From Reticulitermes lucifugus (Eukaryota > Arthropoda > Insecta > Blattodea > Rhinotermitidae): a stretch of 64,000 nt of DNA. Below the pieces are notes generated by a model. It saw nothing but the letters and a program-made list of their open reading frames with translations. It did no database searches and was not told the origin of the DNA. The position numbers and the translations under genes are program-made. Below, in pieces: positions 24,641 through 37,251 of the stretch (positions are counted from its first letter, which is position 1; each line of letters starts with the position of its first letter). The stretch covers positions 8,932-72,931 of the forward strand of contig JAKCWW010000544.1 in assembly GCA_026260175.1 (NCBI GenBank), in the 5' to 3' direction.

Positions 24641-25140
24641 CTGGGTCTGAAAAATAAGGTCTACTACTTTGTACAAATTATCATCCACATCTTACTGTGG
24701 AAAGAAGCAGGGAAAACCACGAAACAAACCAGGCGCGATAACTTACCCACATGCCTCAAATCCAACACCTAACCCCCAGCTTGCGATACATGATTTTAAC
24801 CCTCGCAACGTCAGGGCCAATCACCTGCATAATAAGGAAGGAAAATACGGAATTTCGTATACATAAGCAATGTGCTGTGATGTTTATTACATCGTTCGAT
24901 TATTTTCCTTCAGAGTTTACCTGATTTACTGCGCCAGCACAATCTTAGAAGTCGCTGCTCAGAATATTTTAAGCACAAAGTGTTTGACTATCTGATGTAA
25001 GTTCAGTTTCACGTGTAATATTCACAATCAACGAATGCTCAGGGGCAATGCACGTGACAGAAGAAATTAACACATATTACTATAACGTATTTACACCACT
25101 TTGAGACCATCTTTCATGTAAATTACATGTAGACTTACAT
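24641..25140. other. No gene seen
   Basis: Short frames only, no recognisable repeat. Confidence 0.5.
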
Positions 25141-25445
25141 AAGCGCACGCGGTGGCGTAGTTGCTTGAGGCACTACGCTACAAACCGGAACGTCGCGGGT
25201 TCGATTCCAGATGGTGTCACTGGAATTTTTCAGTGACATAATCGTTTCGGTCGCACTGTGGCCCTGGGTTCGACTCAGCCTCTAACNNNNNNNNNNNNNN
25301 NNNNNNNNNNNNNNNNNNNNNNNNNNNNNNNNNNNNTGACAACCTTACCACCTTCATGTGCCGATTGTCTAAAAATCTGGGAGCCTCAACCTCCTGGGAT
25401 CCTAAGGGCCTGTCAAGGGCTGTAATGGGATTGCTTCACCTACAT
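25141..25445 (+). repeat. tRNA-derived SINE, interrupted by assembly gap
   Basis: The head has an A box GGTGGCGTAGTTG (about 25150) and a B box GGTTCGATTCC (about 25198-25208). The body contains CTGGGTTCGACTCAGCCTCT up to the gap and, after it, TGTGCCGATTGTCTAAAAAT, GGGAGCCTCAACCTCCTGGG and GTAATGGGATTGCTTCACC. The body words before and after the gap recur in reverse orientation at 35344-35560, so this is one SINE family present twice. The head-to-tail order shows plus orientation. Real internal sequence is hidden by the 50 N. Confidence 0.85.
25287..25336. other. 50-N assembly gap inside a SINE
   Basis: Exactly 50 N, a typical placeholder length. It falls in the body of the SINE; comparison with the inverted copy at 35344-35560 shows that the missing part includes a segment with GGTACCAGGAATATTTCCTG. 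Confidence 0.98.
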
Positions 25446-26473
25446 AAGTATCTCTTCTATGTCTATTAAAAGTACCAAGCTGTTAATGCTAATTATGGAC
25501 AAAATCACTTAGTAAGTTCATCGTAACTGTTAGTACAAAGAACTGAAATTTTTAGGCCCGGCTGTATCTTCGAAACTTTGGCGGTCTGTACTCAACATTG
25601 CCATGCTTAATGCTGGAGGGATGTTCAGTTTTCTTATCTGACCGACACTTAGCCACAGTAAATGTACTGCGTTCATAAACTTCACGACCTAGTCTACGTC
25701 TACCTGTTCAAATGAAGAAGAAATTAGTGATTGGATCTACCTTATAGCTGTGTAGTAAGAGTCTGTAAACGAATTTAGTCTTTATTCTTTCTTTATCTAT
25801 ACGTCCATTACGCTCTAAATCGCAATTCTGCATTAATTTTACTCATTCGGGTAATAAGTACCCGCTAATAACTCATTCAACACCATTAGTATCAAAATCC
25901 GTAATGCCATACAGCTTTCTTTTGGGTCATTTTGGTGTCATACTTACACAACCTAGGTTTCTTGGATCCTTTTTAATATTATCAACCTTTTTTTGTGTTG
26001 GTCTTGTAAGTCAATCTTTGCAGGAGGTGGGCGGTTATTGAACTCATAAGATATTTTTCGATTTGTCTATCCCAACATTAAAGGACAAGCTGTGTAATGA
26101 CACATACTTCCGGTGACTTCCATTAAGGCCTCCTATGAAGCAGAGCGTAGCTAAGAATAAAACGGAGGAAAGCATTTCCTCTGACCTGAAGAATAAAAGT
26201 CTGTTTGAGGCGAGGATCAAAGTTCGGAGCTGTCGAGTAAATGAGGAAGAAAGCCACCGAATAGAGTGTGTGGATGGTGTCTGAATCACGCTGCACTGAC
26301 GTCATAATTACTTGTGTTGCCGCGCACCAGAGCGCAAAACCTCAAAGGGCTGCCCGGAGTGAAGAGGAAACTGCAGGCGTTAAAGCCTCACAAATTTTGT
26401 AATTAGAGACATCTACATGAAGCTCAATGATCTGTTATTTAACTTAATTTCAACTGCATGCTGAACTACCTGT
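25446..26473. other. No gene seen
   Basis: Short frames on the minus strand (60 to 81 codons near 26044-26305) have no recognisable product. Confidence 0.5.
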
Positions 26474-26545
26474 GGGCCGGGATAGCGTAGTCGGTATAGC
26501 GAGTTGCTACGAGCTGGACGGTCCGGGGATCGAAGACAAATTGGC
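26474..26545 (+). repeat. tRNA-related SINE head
   Basis: The stretch GCCGGGATAGCGTAGTCGGT carries an A-box-like TAGCGTAGTCGG, and GGTCCGGGGATCGAAG 40 bp further carries a weak B box. This is the promoter half of a tRNA-derived SINE; the body cannot be followed into the AT-rich DNA beyond. Confidence 0.6.
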
Positions 26546-27239
26546 AAATTGTAAATTTTCATTTCATTGATGATCCACATACGTATCTCCCATCCACCAC
26601 GATGCCATGTAACATAGATACCGAAGTTGTCGCTAATTGTACCGCACACTTCATCAGCTCATGTTATCAGTCAACGTCAATACATGTTTCTTCCTGAATG
26701 TGACAAGGCAAGTTTTATATCTTAACAAAACTAAATAATGCGTTTTATGTGTTAATCCTTACGAGTTTGATATCAGATTCTGATTTAGTGATAGGAAATA
26801 TTTCTAGATTGTAGTTAAACATATTTGCATCACTTTATGACAAAAAACTAATTTCATCCTATTAATTGGTGGAAATTACTCTCTTATATTAAAAGTCAGT
26901 TTCATACAACGTGCCATTGTACATACGAAACATGTATACGTGAAGACAGAGTCCCAGCTGTTCTGGAAATATTCCGTGTTGCAATCCTAAAGGCCCTTCT
27001 CAGAACTTTGCAATTCCTGCCGGCATTTGCGTGCTGATTGCAACAGATCTGCGATATGATTTAAGTTCGTCAACTTGCTGCTCACAGTGCATCTTAGTGA
27101 GCATATTTCTCAGTTACTATTGACTTTCTGTTGACCGAGTTCTCTCATACACCTGCTAGAGCAACCGTGCGTAAACCAAGAGAAATCAAACAGAAATGAC
27201 AGAACACAAATATTTGTTATTGCAATAATTAGTAGTTCT
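26546..27239. other. No gene seen
   Basis: AT-rich, short frames only. Confidence 0.5.
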
Positions 27240-27690
27240 CTTTAACATGTAGTTTCTTGTCTTATTCATTTTATTATTTAGCCAGTTTTTACTTCAGTCT
27301 TTGCTTAATCAAATTTCTCAGTTATTCAATTCGTTTGCTTTTATTTCAGTGCTTAATTATTTACGTAAGCAAGAGTGTAAAACAATTTCTTATTTATTCA
27401 TTAAATATTCCACAAATTATATTTTTCTTCCTTAATTTTCTCACGTTCTGAGATATTTGTTCGGCTACTTAATTCGCTTATTGGTCAAGTACATTTTTGT
27501 TTTTGTACTTAAATCACTTATTATTAGTATTATTTACCTAATTAAAAATCCAGCTTTTTAACCGGTTAAATGGATTGATGGAATAGTTGGGTGTTTATTT
27601 CAATAGTTAATCATATTAATTAAATGTGGCCTATAAGTTCATTACTTCAATTGATTTGTTGATTGTGTATTTAGCGATATTATATCAGAT
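27240..27690. repeat. T-rich low-complexity tract
   Basis: Plus strand is strongly T-rich with recurring TTATTTA, CAGTTATTCA and TTGCTTA words at irregular spacing. It reads like a decayed simple-repeat tract and resembles shorter stretches at 1596-1655, 41740-41890 and 59400-59480. Short frames in it are composition effects. Confidence 0.5.
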
Positions 27691-28464
27691 ATACACTTGT
27701 GCAAGTACTTATGCAGTCACAATATGCTGGAAATATTGTCGGCATCCGTAAATATCCTATTGCGAATATGACCATATCATATCAAGTAGGATACTTCACA
27801 TATCTCTCCTTGTATATCGTGTACAGTATAATCTTTTTTTATTTGTTTATAAAACGTTCATTTTCGACTGATCACTTTCTTATAGCTACGTAAAAGTATG
27901 CTGTACTGAAAGGAAACGTAACACCATTAGAGCACTTATTCTCCAGTACCGTGTAAAATTAGGACGTATTTAAGTCGTTATGTTAATCATCAAAGCAATC
28001 GGAAAAGCCAGTAGAAATATTAGGAGTTACGTTTACTGCAACCCTATAGAGACGGCGAAATCGTTCCCTGTCCCCCAAACTTTGACGTCATGTTTTTATA
28101 TCTAAATCATATTTCCATCCAGACACACCTAGATTTTATTCACGACCCGGAACCAAAGTATCATGTTTAATGTGCATTTCTTCACACCCAAAACATAAAC
28201 TGAGTTACTATGTCATACTTATTCATGTTCCCGTCCTCCCTGTTCATAACTTATAACCTCCCCACCACATCTCACTTGATGTTACTGCAACTTAGTGTAA
28301 AAGAACCAATTTAAATAGCAGACTAGTTCAAGCGGTTTTCGAGCTAGGTCTTTTACGTGGTGTATTCGCTTCAATTTTCGACAGGAAAATTAAGTATTCC
28401 TAATATTCTGCTTGTGTAAAACCCTTAAATAGGCCACGACCATTTTCTTCCCAGTTATTTTCAA
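27691..28464. other. No gene seen
   Basis: AT-rich, short frames only. Confidence 0.5.
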
Positions 28465-28570
28465 TCCATCCATCCATGTATGGCGCTACAGTCCGTTCTG
28501 TGTCCTAGCCTCTTTCAAAAGGCGCCTCCATTCTTCTTTATCCCCACCTCGTCTTCTCCATCCTTGTATT
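28465..28570 (+). repeat. Fragment of dispersed repeat (ATGGCGCTACAG)
   Basis: CCATCCATCCATGTATGGCG then CTACAGTCC, CCTAGCCTC and GGCGCCTCCATTCTTCTTTA follow the order of a short dispersed repeat that I recall from insect genomes. Identification rests on memory; boundaries are approximate. Confidence 0.4.
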
Positions 28571-31500
28571 ACTAGGACCAGTTATTTTGACTTTACGTAT
28601 TTAATCCTCCTGTCATCTCATTAGACACTGCATTCTGCAAGTGACATAGTGTCATTCAATAGAACAACACACTACTTTAAAGTACATGACTAATTACTCC
28701 GACATTGCACTTCCAGCCAGACCAAATCTGGAGTACAGGCAGGTTTTCCAGTGCAGAATTGCTGACCTTGAGCCCCCAGGTAATGATGAATGCTTGAATG
28801 TGTGTGGCTTTACTTCCGAATCCCCTATCCGCTTTCAGGGTGTGCTCTTTAGGCTAAGGAACAACCTAGTATGTAATTTTAAGGTACAGTAACTCGTACC
28901 TCTCAGTGTAATGGGTTTGGCTGGGAGAGTGGCGCGGGGACCTTCGTTTTCGCAGATACTCGATGGTCACTTTCTGTCATTATTCTAACAACAATTCACA
29001 TGAATCTGGCACCTATCATCATCATCATTGTCATCATGAACACTATCAAGCACTTAGCTGAGACAGCCTTTTAAAGGTACTTAGCCACATCCCGACCTTT
29101 CATAATCAGTCGCGTAAGTAAGACACGGAAAAGCCTTGCTCATTCAGGTGAAATACGTAATTACGATTTCAAAATGTTATTTCGAAACGAATCACGTACT
29201 GTTTCCACATCGTAGTAACACTGACACGCTTGGGTGCAAAGGGAAATAGAATACAATCGCTTTACCATAATCATCACCGGACATTACAATGTTGGTCACA
29301 GAGGGTAAACTCTAGGGGGTCAAAGTCCATAGCTTGGTGAGTTAGCATTCATTTCGACTGATGCTTCAGGGCTACAATAAGAACGATTGTACGGACCATG
29401 TAGCACACGGCATAATGACGTCACACAGAATAGTGGAGCCCGCAAACCATTGGATGAGTATGTTATTGTGCCACCCCCACCAGTCCATCGAACAGACAGC
29501 GTGCGACTGTTTACCGAGTTGCTAGTAGCCGTCATTGTTGTGCCGCATGCCATAATTGCGGTTAATTGCTATTATGCGAGACCATGGAATGTTCAATTAT
29601 GAGAATGTTATTAGCTGCACTGCTCCTCCCCCATCCCCCTATCTGTCCTTCCAACATCACCACACAATATGACGAACCCAAATTGCATTTCCCGCAGTCA
29701 AGTGTGAAATATTAAGTCCTTTGAATCCCTCAAGGTTTGTGACAATGATAAATTATATTATACTGTTATATAATGTATAGTTATTGTCTTAGACAAGCAC
29801 CGTCTGTATATCCTTCAGATAAAATTGCTTTACATAATAGAGATTCCACTGCGAATTGCTTTCTCTTTTGTCTTTTTGTTGATTTAAATTGTATCTGGTT
29901 TCATGTAATTTCTATTAAAATTACTCTCGACCTGAACTGTAATATATGATCAAAATATCTCTAGCCTACAAAACTACAGGATAAAGACTAGTTCAAGATT
30001 ATGCCTAAAACAACTACAATATGCTACTTATGGCTGGTTTCTAAGCCTGCTATCACATCACTGGTGAGAAATCTGTTCTGGAACGTTGGGCTGTGTAGCG
30101 GGTAATTTAAAATATCCCAACATGTTGATGGAAAGTCGGGATATGTCAAATTAACTGCTACACACTGTAAGATCCACAAGGCCAGAATCTTCAAACTTCA
30201 ACTCTCTGAAAATCTTAAACCTTTCACAGTTGAAAAGTGTTTTGAGGATACGGCTTATTACGTACTTCACTTTAACATGCAAATTAAAGTTAGACTCGCC
30301 TCTGCCGTGTAAAAAGGCTGAAGAGTTCGTGTATGTCTGTGTGTTTGTACATAGCAGAGACTGTTTTGGGCTGTTCACTACGTAATAAATAACTAAATAA
30401 AACCGAGTCTGACAAAACAGACAAATAACAGCATGGACAAAATAACACAAAAGAAGCTTCGTTGTCTGTGATCTTCACTTTATTATGAAGAATAAATCAA
30501 GCAGTATGAAGTGGGAACACTATGAAGTAAGCACGGAGGAAATAAGAGCTGTAGTAATCATAAGCATGTAAGAATATTGCTCTGCATGTTGTGAGCTCTG
30601 TTGCCATTCTACAATTTGTTCATGACACAGGCTAACTTCGGGAAACCTCAGAGGAAAGAAACGTTCAGAACTAAGATTAAATTGGGAACCACTATAAACT
30701 GTACTGGAATAAAGCAAGAATATGAAAGTATGGCGTGGATTCAAGTCTTTCATGATAAACGTCAGTGGCGGTTTATTTTACCACAGTAATATATCTGTGG
30801 TTTTCTTACAACATAGCAAATTTCTTCATCAGGTTAGGAATTTTGAAATTTTGAAGCAACTTTCTGCGTTTTACTCTTTGTTAATCCATACGTACTCAAG
30901 TAATAAACTTATGATATTTTGTGTCACAAGCAGTGATGTGATTTTCATTGAACCTAACAAAAAAGTTGAAGTCTTAAAGCAAGGAACCTCATTTTGTCAG
31001 TGACTCTTAAGTTTATCAGTACTCAGTCAAATTACGGGCCATTAAGTTAAACTTTCTATGCCTACCTCATCACGCTTTGCAGCAAAATAACTTACAAATA
31101 TCCCCTCATTCATGCAATTTCCTTAAACTCCTCCAGAAACAAGAGGCCAGTGCAATTTGATTGAGAATATTTAATATTTCTTGAGAACAGCTTGGATTGT
31201 TCAGAGTGATTCTGCTCCACGGAGCTAGTTAATTAGTTATTTGGATGGGAATATAAAATATTCTCAGCATAAATGCAGCTAGAATTCCAAGATTATATCT
31301 TATCTTAATTTATTAATATAAATTACTTTCAAGGACTCATTTCCTATTTCTACTCTGTGATTATTCCTGCATCCTATGACAAAGTATGAACCAATCTAGA
31401 CCACATTTTTTACAAATGTCTATTTGCTTTTCTCTCTTTACATTTATAGTATCTGTTTAATTTTTGTTAACGTTAGCATAATTGGCCAGATTCCAGTATG

Positions 31501-32562
31501 AAAATTCGTACATATTTTATTGAAACTTCTTGACAGCCTACAGAATAGACAATTTTAGTGATAAAAATCCCTTTCTTTCTTAATGGCCTGTACATCGGCC
31601 AATCTTTTGTTATAAACTGCGTAATTTCATTGATTTAACACACTTATCTGAACCCTACCGATGAAAAAATAATTGACGTGATACAAAAAATAACGATAAT
31701 TTATAATATGTAATTTGTATTTCTGGAAATCTGACAAACCAAATCCCACATTTCGTAATTCTCTCTTTCGTATTTGGCATCCTTGATCCCAACAGGTTTT
31801 ATCCACATCATCGAAATGTTAAGTGAAGGTTAAAGCCATCCTGTAACAACACGACACCTTCCATGGCAACCTACAAACACACGTTGGAAACAAGTGACTC
31901 TACAGGAACAACAAAACACTAAGTTAAGAGCAAACATTGCGATTAACCTGCGTAGAGTCGTCAGCAATCAAGTCGTTACCCAGAACACTTTACACACAGC
32001 ATAAGGTAAAGAATGTGTTTGGTTCTGCGTTTCGAATCAAACTCGCAATCTTATAACTCTCACATGGCCTGTCCTCCCTACACATATCATGAACCAGAAT
32101 TTGTGGAAGGAAATATGTTGCAAAAGGCGTCTTGTTCCTGCTACTCCTAAGCAAAACATTTACCAGATAAGCGATCCTGTCCTCTACATTTTATTTTTAT
32201 ATGTATACTTTATAATTCACGTAGTTTCTGATAGTTGGTATTAGCCTGCAAATTGTGGTGAAAAGAAAACTCATCAGCTTGACTAGTTTTACATAGCGAT
32301 CACACAATATTTATCTATTTTTATTGTATGATAGTTGTTAAATTGGGATTTTAAAATGTTTTTTAATCTGTTATAGAGCATTCACTTTTATTTTTGTCTT
32401 GTGAGAAACGATGAGATTTAATTGACTCTGAGGGTTCCAAGAGGCAAGCCTATTTGCTTCTGTATGGAAAGATATACTGTGTTGTTATCTGAAGTTCCTG
32501 GCAATACTGTAAGAAGGTAATGTGCATATTCCGCTAAGATACAGGCTGTAAAATGTAACTAC
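28571..32562. other. Mostly AT-rich DNA, no gene seen
   Basis: Holds a short (ATC)n microsatellite at 29016-29038 and a more GC-rich stretch at 29300-29600 where both strands are open for 71 to 77 codons without a recognisable product. The rest shows short frames only. Confidence 0.5.
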
Positions 32563-32625
32563 AGCTGGCGAGTAGGCGCGTTAATAACGCGTAGTGCTAC
32601 AACCGGTAAGGTGGTATAGTTATAG
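32563..32625 (+). repeat. Degenerate tRNA-type SINE head
   Basis: The A-box-like TGGCGAGTAGGCGCG and the following TAGTGCTACAACCGGTAAGG follow the same order as the SINE head at 25144-25195 (GTGGCGTAGTTG ... ACGCTACAAACCGGAACG). The B box has decayed beyond recognition. It also contains the hairpin CGCGTTAATAACGCG. Confidence 0.5.
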
Positions 32626-35330
32626 CAACTGAATAAATAAAACATTTTTTAAAAAATGAGTGAGATTTTAATAGCTTTAAAAATTGTTATATACACAAGG
32701 GGATTGTGAGGTTGTGGCCTGGATATATCTTTCTCAGGATATGAACCAACGGCCGCTACTCGTAAGGAAGGTAATAAATATTTTGATTTCTACAAAAGGC
32801 AGGGAATCCGCTACTAATTTCTTGCCGACCGTAATTTTTAACCTATGTTACTCTGATATGATACTCAAATTTTCACATTTTTAATTTGCCTCTTTGTTAG
32901 CTTTTTGTCACAATTTTTCCTGCAATCCAATGATGTACTGAAAAAGAACTTATTTATTCCTATGCTTTAACTTCTATATTAACGTCCTTCATAGCACGAA
33001 ATAGATTCTCTTTTCTTTGTTTCAAACCTGCATTACACATTCCAGCACTTCAACTGCTTATTCTTATCCTGCACCACATATTTATGCTGTTTTCTTTCAC
33101 AGAACGCAACACTTCTGATCAAATTTGTAAAACCTTGGCTGTGAGAGAAATATTGCAGATGGAAAGCTATCGCTGAGACAGAATGCGCATGTGCAGCAAA
33201 TGTCTAATTATTATCATTGCTATGAGAAGCAGGCAGTGAAGACTCCAATATTAAAGGCGCCATCTGGCAGCAGCGAGCGGCATAACAAGTAGGCCCTGCC
33301 TGGCCACGGCTTTCGAATTACAAATGACACGAGATTCTGACGAGCGAGTTGCTTCTAGCTGAAGTTTCCTGTCAGTGCTGTTGTACCATAATGTGCAGTT
33401 ACTAATACGACTTGTCTGTCTAAACTAGACATAAAATTTCCATACAAAAGGCACTGCTTACACTCCTCCAGATGTTCTAACATGTCGTTTGTAATTTTGG
33501 TATAGCAATTTCATGACCCTATAAAGGTGTTAACTGTCACTATTCTTTTCTTTGTTATCTCTTTCTACATGTCGTACCAATTGTCAGGTTCTCCACGATT
33601 ATGCCACCAAATTACTCTCGTCTTTTCCCGAAATCATTATAATGTGCCTCTTCCATTACGGAATAATTATACAAAAATTCCTAAAAGAAGACTTCTCTTT
33701 TGTGTTCTATGGAAGAGTTGCTAACTTTTGTAGATTCTGAAGTATTGATTTCGAATCTAGAAAGAGTGTGTAGCACGGAGACTTTTTTAAAACTATGCCA
33801 AAAAATGAATGTTTAACCAAATTACGCGTTAATTGCATTTATTACTGTAACATTATATTGCTGATACGGAAAATGTGAGTGTTTTTACTTTTTCAAGGTC
33901 ATTTTAAAGGCAGGAAAAAAGAATATACCTATAAATACATGGCTTTAAAGTGCGGAGAAATAATTTACTGTTATTATTGATCCTCCGTTAAATACTAGGA
34001 AATTTTATCGTTTAAAATTACATGTTTACCTTTGGAACAACGCAAGGACAATATTGATAAAAAAATTGTAATTACTTATAAAGAAGATGAAGGATTGAGA
34101 ATTGTATGCTTTCCTTTCTTTATATTTCACAGGGAATATCTTCATACTGGCCCTGTAACCCAAACCACGCAGAAGTTTATTATTAAAAACAAAGGAGATT
34201 TTCATCAATAAATACAATTTGTATTGGACTGCATCCATTTGAATAAAAACACGCACAGACAGCCTTAAAGTGTATTTCACTAAATCAGTTACTCGTCCAT
34301 GAATCTTGTAACACTGAAAAATATTATGAAAATTTCCAGTGTCGGTGGTTAAATATGACGTACTTAGAATGAGGGAAAGAGGAAAATTTCGTCCTACCAT
34401 AACACTCTTTTTAAAAATAGCCTGAGTTAACTTTAGAATTATGTGTTTCCTGCAGTCCTACATTTACATAAAATCAAACTTCTTGGTTGCAATATGATTC
34501 GAAACGTATACTTCTTTGGTAATCACTCTCTTCTTGCACGAAGGTGTATCTGGTCAAACGTAATAGAGACTTAGGAACATAGACCTGAGTTTTTACTCAA
34601 ATTCTTCTCAACAACAAGCAAAGTACATAAGAAAAACAAACAAATAAACATTTAGTGCCTTGGACCAAGTACTGAGAACAATTTTTCTACAACCAGCACA
34701 GAACAAAAATCTGTTTCTCGGCAGTAAAGTGGTATTATCTTTCATTTAGTTTACGTAGAGAGGCGCCAAATTGTGGACAGACGGACGGCTGAAAAGGTTT
34801 TTCCTATATTTTTCCCATTAACAAGTTGGAACGACTTTCATCCTTCTTTACTACACAACCTAGTTTCCGTCTCCCCTGCCAAAGCACACGCTCTTGTTAC
34901 ACTACACAGCGTTTCAAAACTTCTAGAAATGTTTTAAGCCAAATACCTCGTCCCAAAAACACATTTTCTCTACTCTCGAGAATCCACGCCCGACACTCAG
35001 AGCTGCACAGAAATATGAGTAATGTTAAAGATCGCATCTAAGTAACCTACTATCAGTTTCAATACGTTACGACGGTACTTGTCACTGTTCTCTTCTTTTT
35101 TATGAAGTGTTTGAAATAAATTATAATGGTGAGCTGCTTGTCCGTTCAAGTATATAGCAGTGGTGATTCTTAACTTGTTTGAAGAAGCTCTTTCAGCTTC
35201 AAAGCCTGTACAGTATCGACAATGGGACGATTTTTCAACGGTGGCTTCAAAATTATGAGGACGATATTTGTTATGGCATACTGCAAGGAGTTATGGCAGC
35301 CGGAATAAAAGATTCTTTAGTTTTGGGTCC
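32626..35330. other. AT-rich DNA, no gene seen
   Basis: The longest frame is 124 codons on the minus strand (34400-34026) starting MVGRNFPLSL; I do not recognise it and its composition follows the local AT content. Confidence 0.5.
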
Positions 35331-35560
35331 GACAGAAAAAAGCAAAAGTAAAGCAATCCCATTACAGGCCTGGACAGGCTCTTAGGGTTCCAGGAGGTTG
35401 AGGCTCCCAGNNNNNNNNNNNNNNNNNNNNNNNNNNNNNNNNNNNNNNNNNNNNNNNNNNTTTACCCCCCAGGAAATATTCCTGGTACCCATTTCTGTTA
35501 GAGGCTGAGTCGACCCCAGGGCCGTAGGTACGACAGATAACCAGGTCCAAATCCAGGCGA
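35331..35560 (-). repeat. SINE, inverted copy of the 25.1-kb element, with gap
   Basis: On the minus strand the body reads CTGGGGTCGACTCAGCCTCT, then GGTACCAGGAATATTTCCTG and a GGGGGGTAAA block up to the gap, then CTGGGAGCCTCAACCTCCTG, CAGGCCTGTAATGGGATTGC and a T-rich TTTACTTTTGCTTTTT tail. The shared words with 25141-25445 in the opposite strand prove the family. The tail (CTTTTACTTTT-like) is better kept here. The head may be the tRNA-like module at 35676-35730. Confidence 0.85.
35411..35460. other. 50-N assembly gap inside a SINE
   Basis: Exactly 50 N. The copy at 25141-25445 retains the segment TGTGCCGATTGTCTAAAAAT that is expected to lie within this gap. Confidence 0.98.
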
Positions 35561-35675
35561 CTTGAGACTACCTTTATTAAAATCAAAATAAATATTATTG
35601 CATGGAATTATTACAACTTTAAAAAGATATAATACTTAAATTAAAGTTCACGCGCTTAATTAACAGTTGAGGATG

Positions 35676-35730
35676 AGGAGGATTCGAAACTCCCAAGCAG
35701 CGATTACAACAACTGCGCTTCCTTTGCAAT
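35676..35730 (-). repeat. tRNA-like SINE head, minus strand
   Basis: Minus-strand reading gives an A-box-like AGCGCAGTTGTTG and, 29 nt on, a B-box-like GTTTCGAATCC. That is a plausible tRNA-type promoter but the spacing is short and no full cloverleaf can be drawn, so I do not call a tRNA gene. It lies just upstream, in the same orientation, of the SINE body at 35331-35560. Confidence 0.55.
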
Positions 35731-37056
35731 ACCAATCGTTAACCTATAGATTTTACACGTACACAGTAACTTCCAAATCAAAATTCTGTACCCTCTCTTA
35801 TTTCCCAGTTAGGAAAGAAAGATTGTCACTTTCTTGCCCATTTTTCCGGTTATAAAACAAAAATCATGCTTCTAAGATTCCTTAAGTATTTGACGAATTT
35901 TTACGGAACGTTGTATGAAAGGACGTAACTGCAAAGTACCCCAACTTCGCAGTACCAGCAACCAGTAATAGGAGCTTTGCAGACTTGCGAACCTGTTAGG
36001 TGGAAGCGACAGTAATGCAACATATTTCTGGAGTTTAAAACAATACATGATAATGGACATTGGAAACAATATATATCTTTAGATACAATTTTATAAAATG
36101 TGAAATAAAAATGTGACAACAGGGCGAAAACATTCTTTAGTTCTCAGCCTGATGGCAAGAACTAACGAAAAGAAACTATAATGACATCAATAATTATGTA
36201 CTTATAAAATCGTTAGTAAATTTATCACGGCTGTACTAAGTAAAATACGACAGCTTTTTAGCATTAACCTGAATTTATAACTCTCACTTTATAATCCTAT
36301 TCAGGAGAACATCTAGGAATTTTTAATGAGGAGCTAATACAACAATGAGACGCGGAGCTTAAGATTTCTCTGAGATTTTCACATCGTGCAGTTTGTATCA
36401 TTTATTCACTAGCTGTTGTCAGAAGCAAACTCGATGGGGCTCACTGGAAACCTCGAAATTGGTTTGTAATAGAACAGGAAGCAATGTTAAATTGTAGTGC
36501 CTTCAGTACTGATTGTCCTAATACCACGCTTAATTTCGACCTACATTATACGAATTATATAACATTAGAACCTATCTGTGTGTCGTATAGACATGAGCTC
36601 TTACACAAAACCGCAGGAGAACGTACTGAATAACCCTTTAACATTCACTCATTACAAATGTAATTGCATTAGCACATTACAGTCGCAAGTCGGAAAGTAG
36701 ATTCCGGATTCGTAGAGAACAAGATTACCCTGTGTATCTGTCCGACTTAGGTTACTCCTTAACTGAATTTATGGCTTTCAAACTCTTGGCTAATTGAATG
36801 ATTTTATGCTAAAATTATGAAACATTGCGTTTTAAAACTTACGGAAAAGTAGTTAAGACAATGATACACGAAAATCCGTTTTACGTCTCCCTTGTCAAAT
36901 TACAAGTAAGTCTATTCGCACGAATTCCCTAGACCTTACGGCCCAATGTTCTTAACTGAAGAAAGCGATAAAAAGTACAAATTTTATCTACAAACACTTT
37001 ACACGAAATCCTCCAATGGTAATGTCTTTAATGTTCAGCAGTTTATGATAAATAAA
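35731..37056. other. AT-rich DNA, no gene seen
   Basis: Short frames only. Confidence 0.5.
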
Positions 37057-37251
37057 TACATAGACACATACATACATACATACATACATACATACATACA
37101 TACATACATACATACATACANACATACATACATACATACATACATACATACATACATACATACATACATACATACACATACATAGATACATACATACACA
37201 CATACATAGATACATACATACACACACACATAGATACATACATACATATAT
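37057..37251. repeat. (CATA)n microsatellite
   Basis: Nearly pure CATA units over about 195 bp with a single unresolved base at 37121 and a slightly more varied right end (CATAGATA, CACACACA). It is purer than the array at 23923-24365 and so probably younger. Frames through it on both strands are artefacts. Confidence 0.98.

Noticed and set aside
35179-35586. Frames crossing the second SINE and its gap
   Set aside because: Their ends are SINE sequence and one includes the N run.
36946-37247. Frames of 66 to 83 codons on both strands
   Set aside because: Produced by the second CATA microsatellite.
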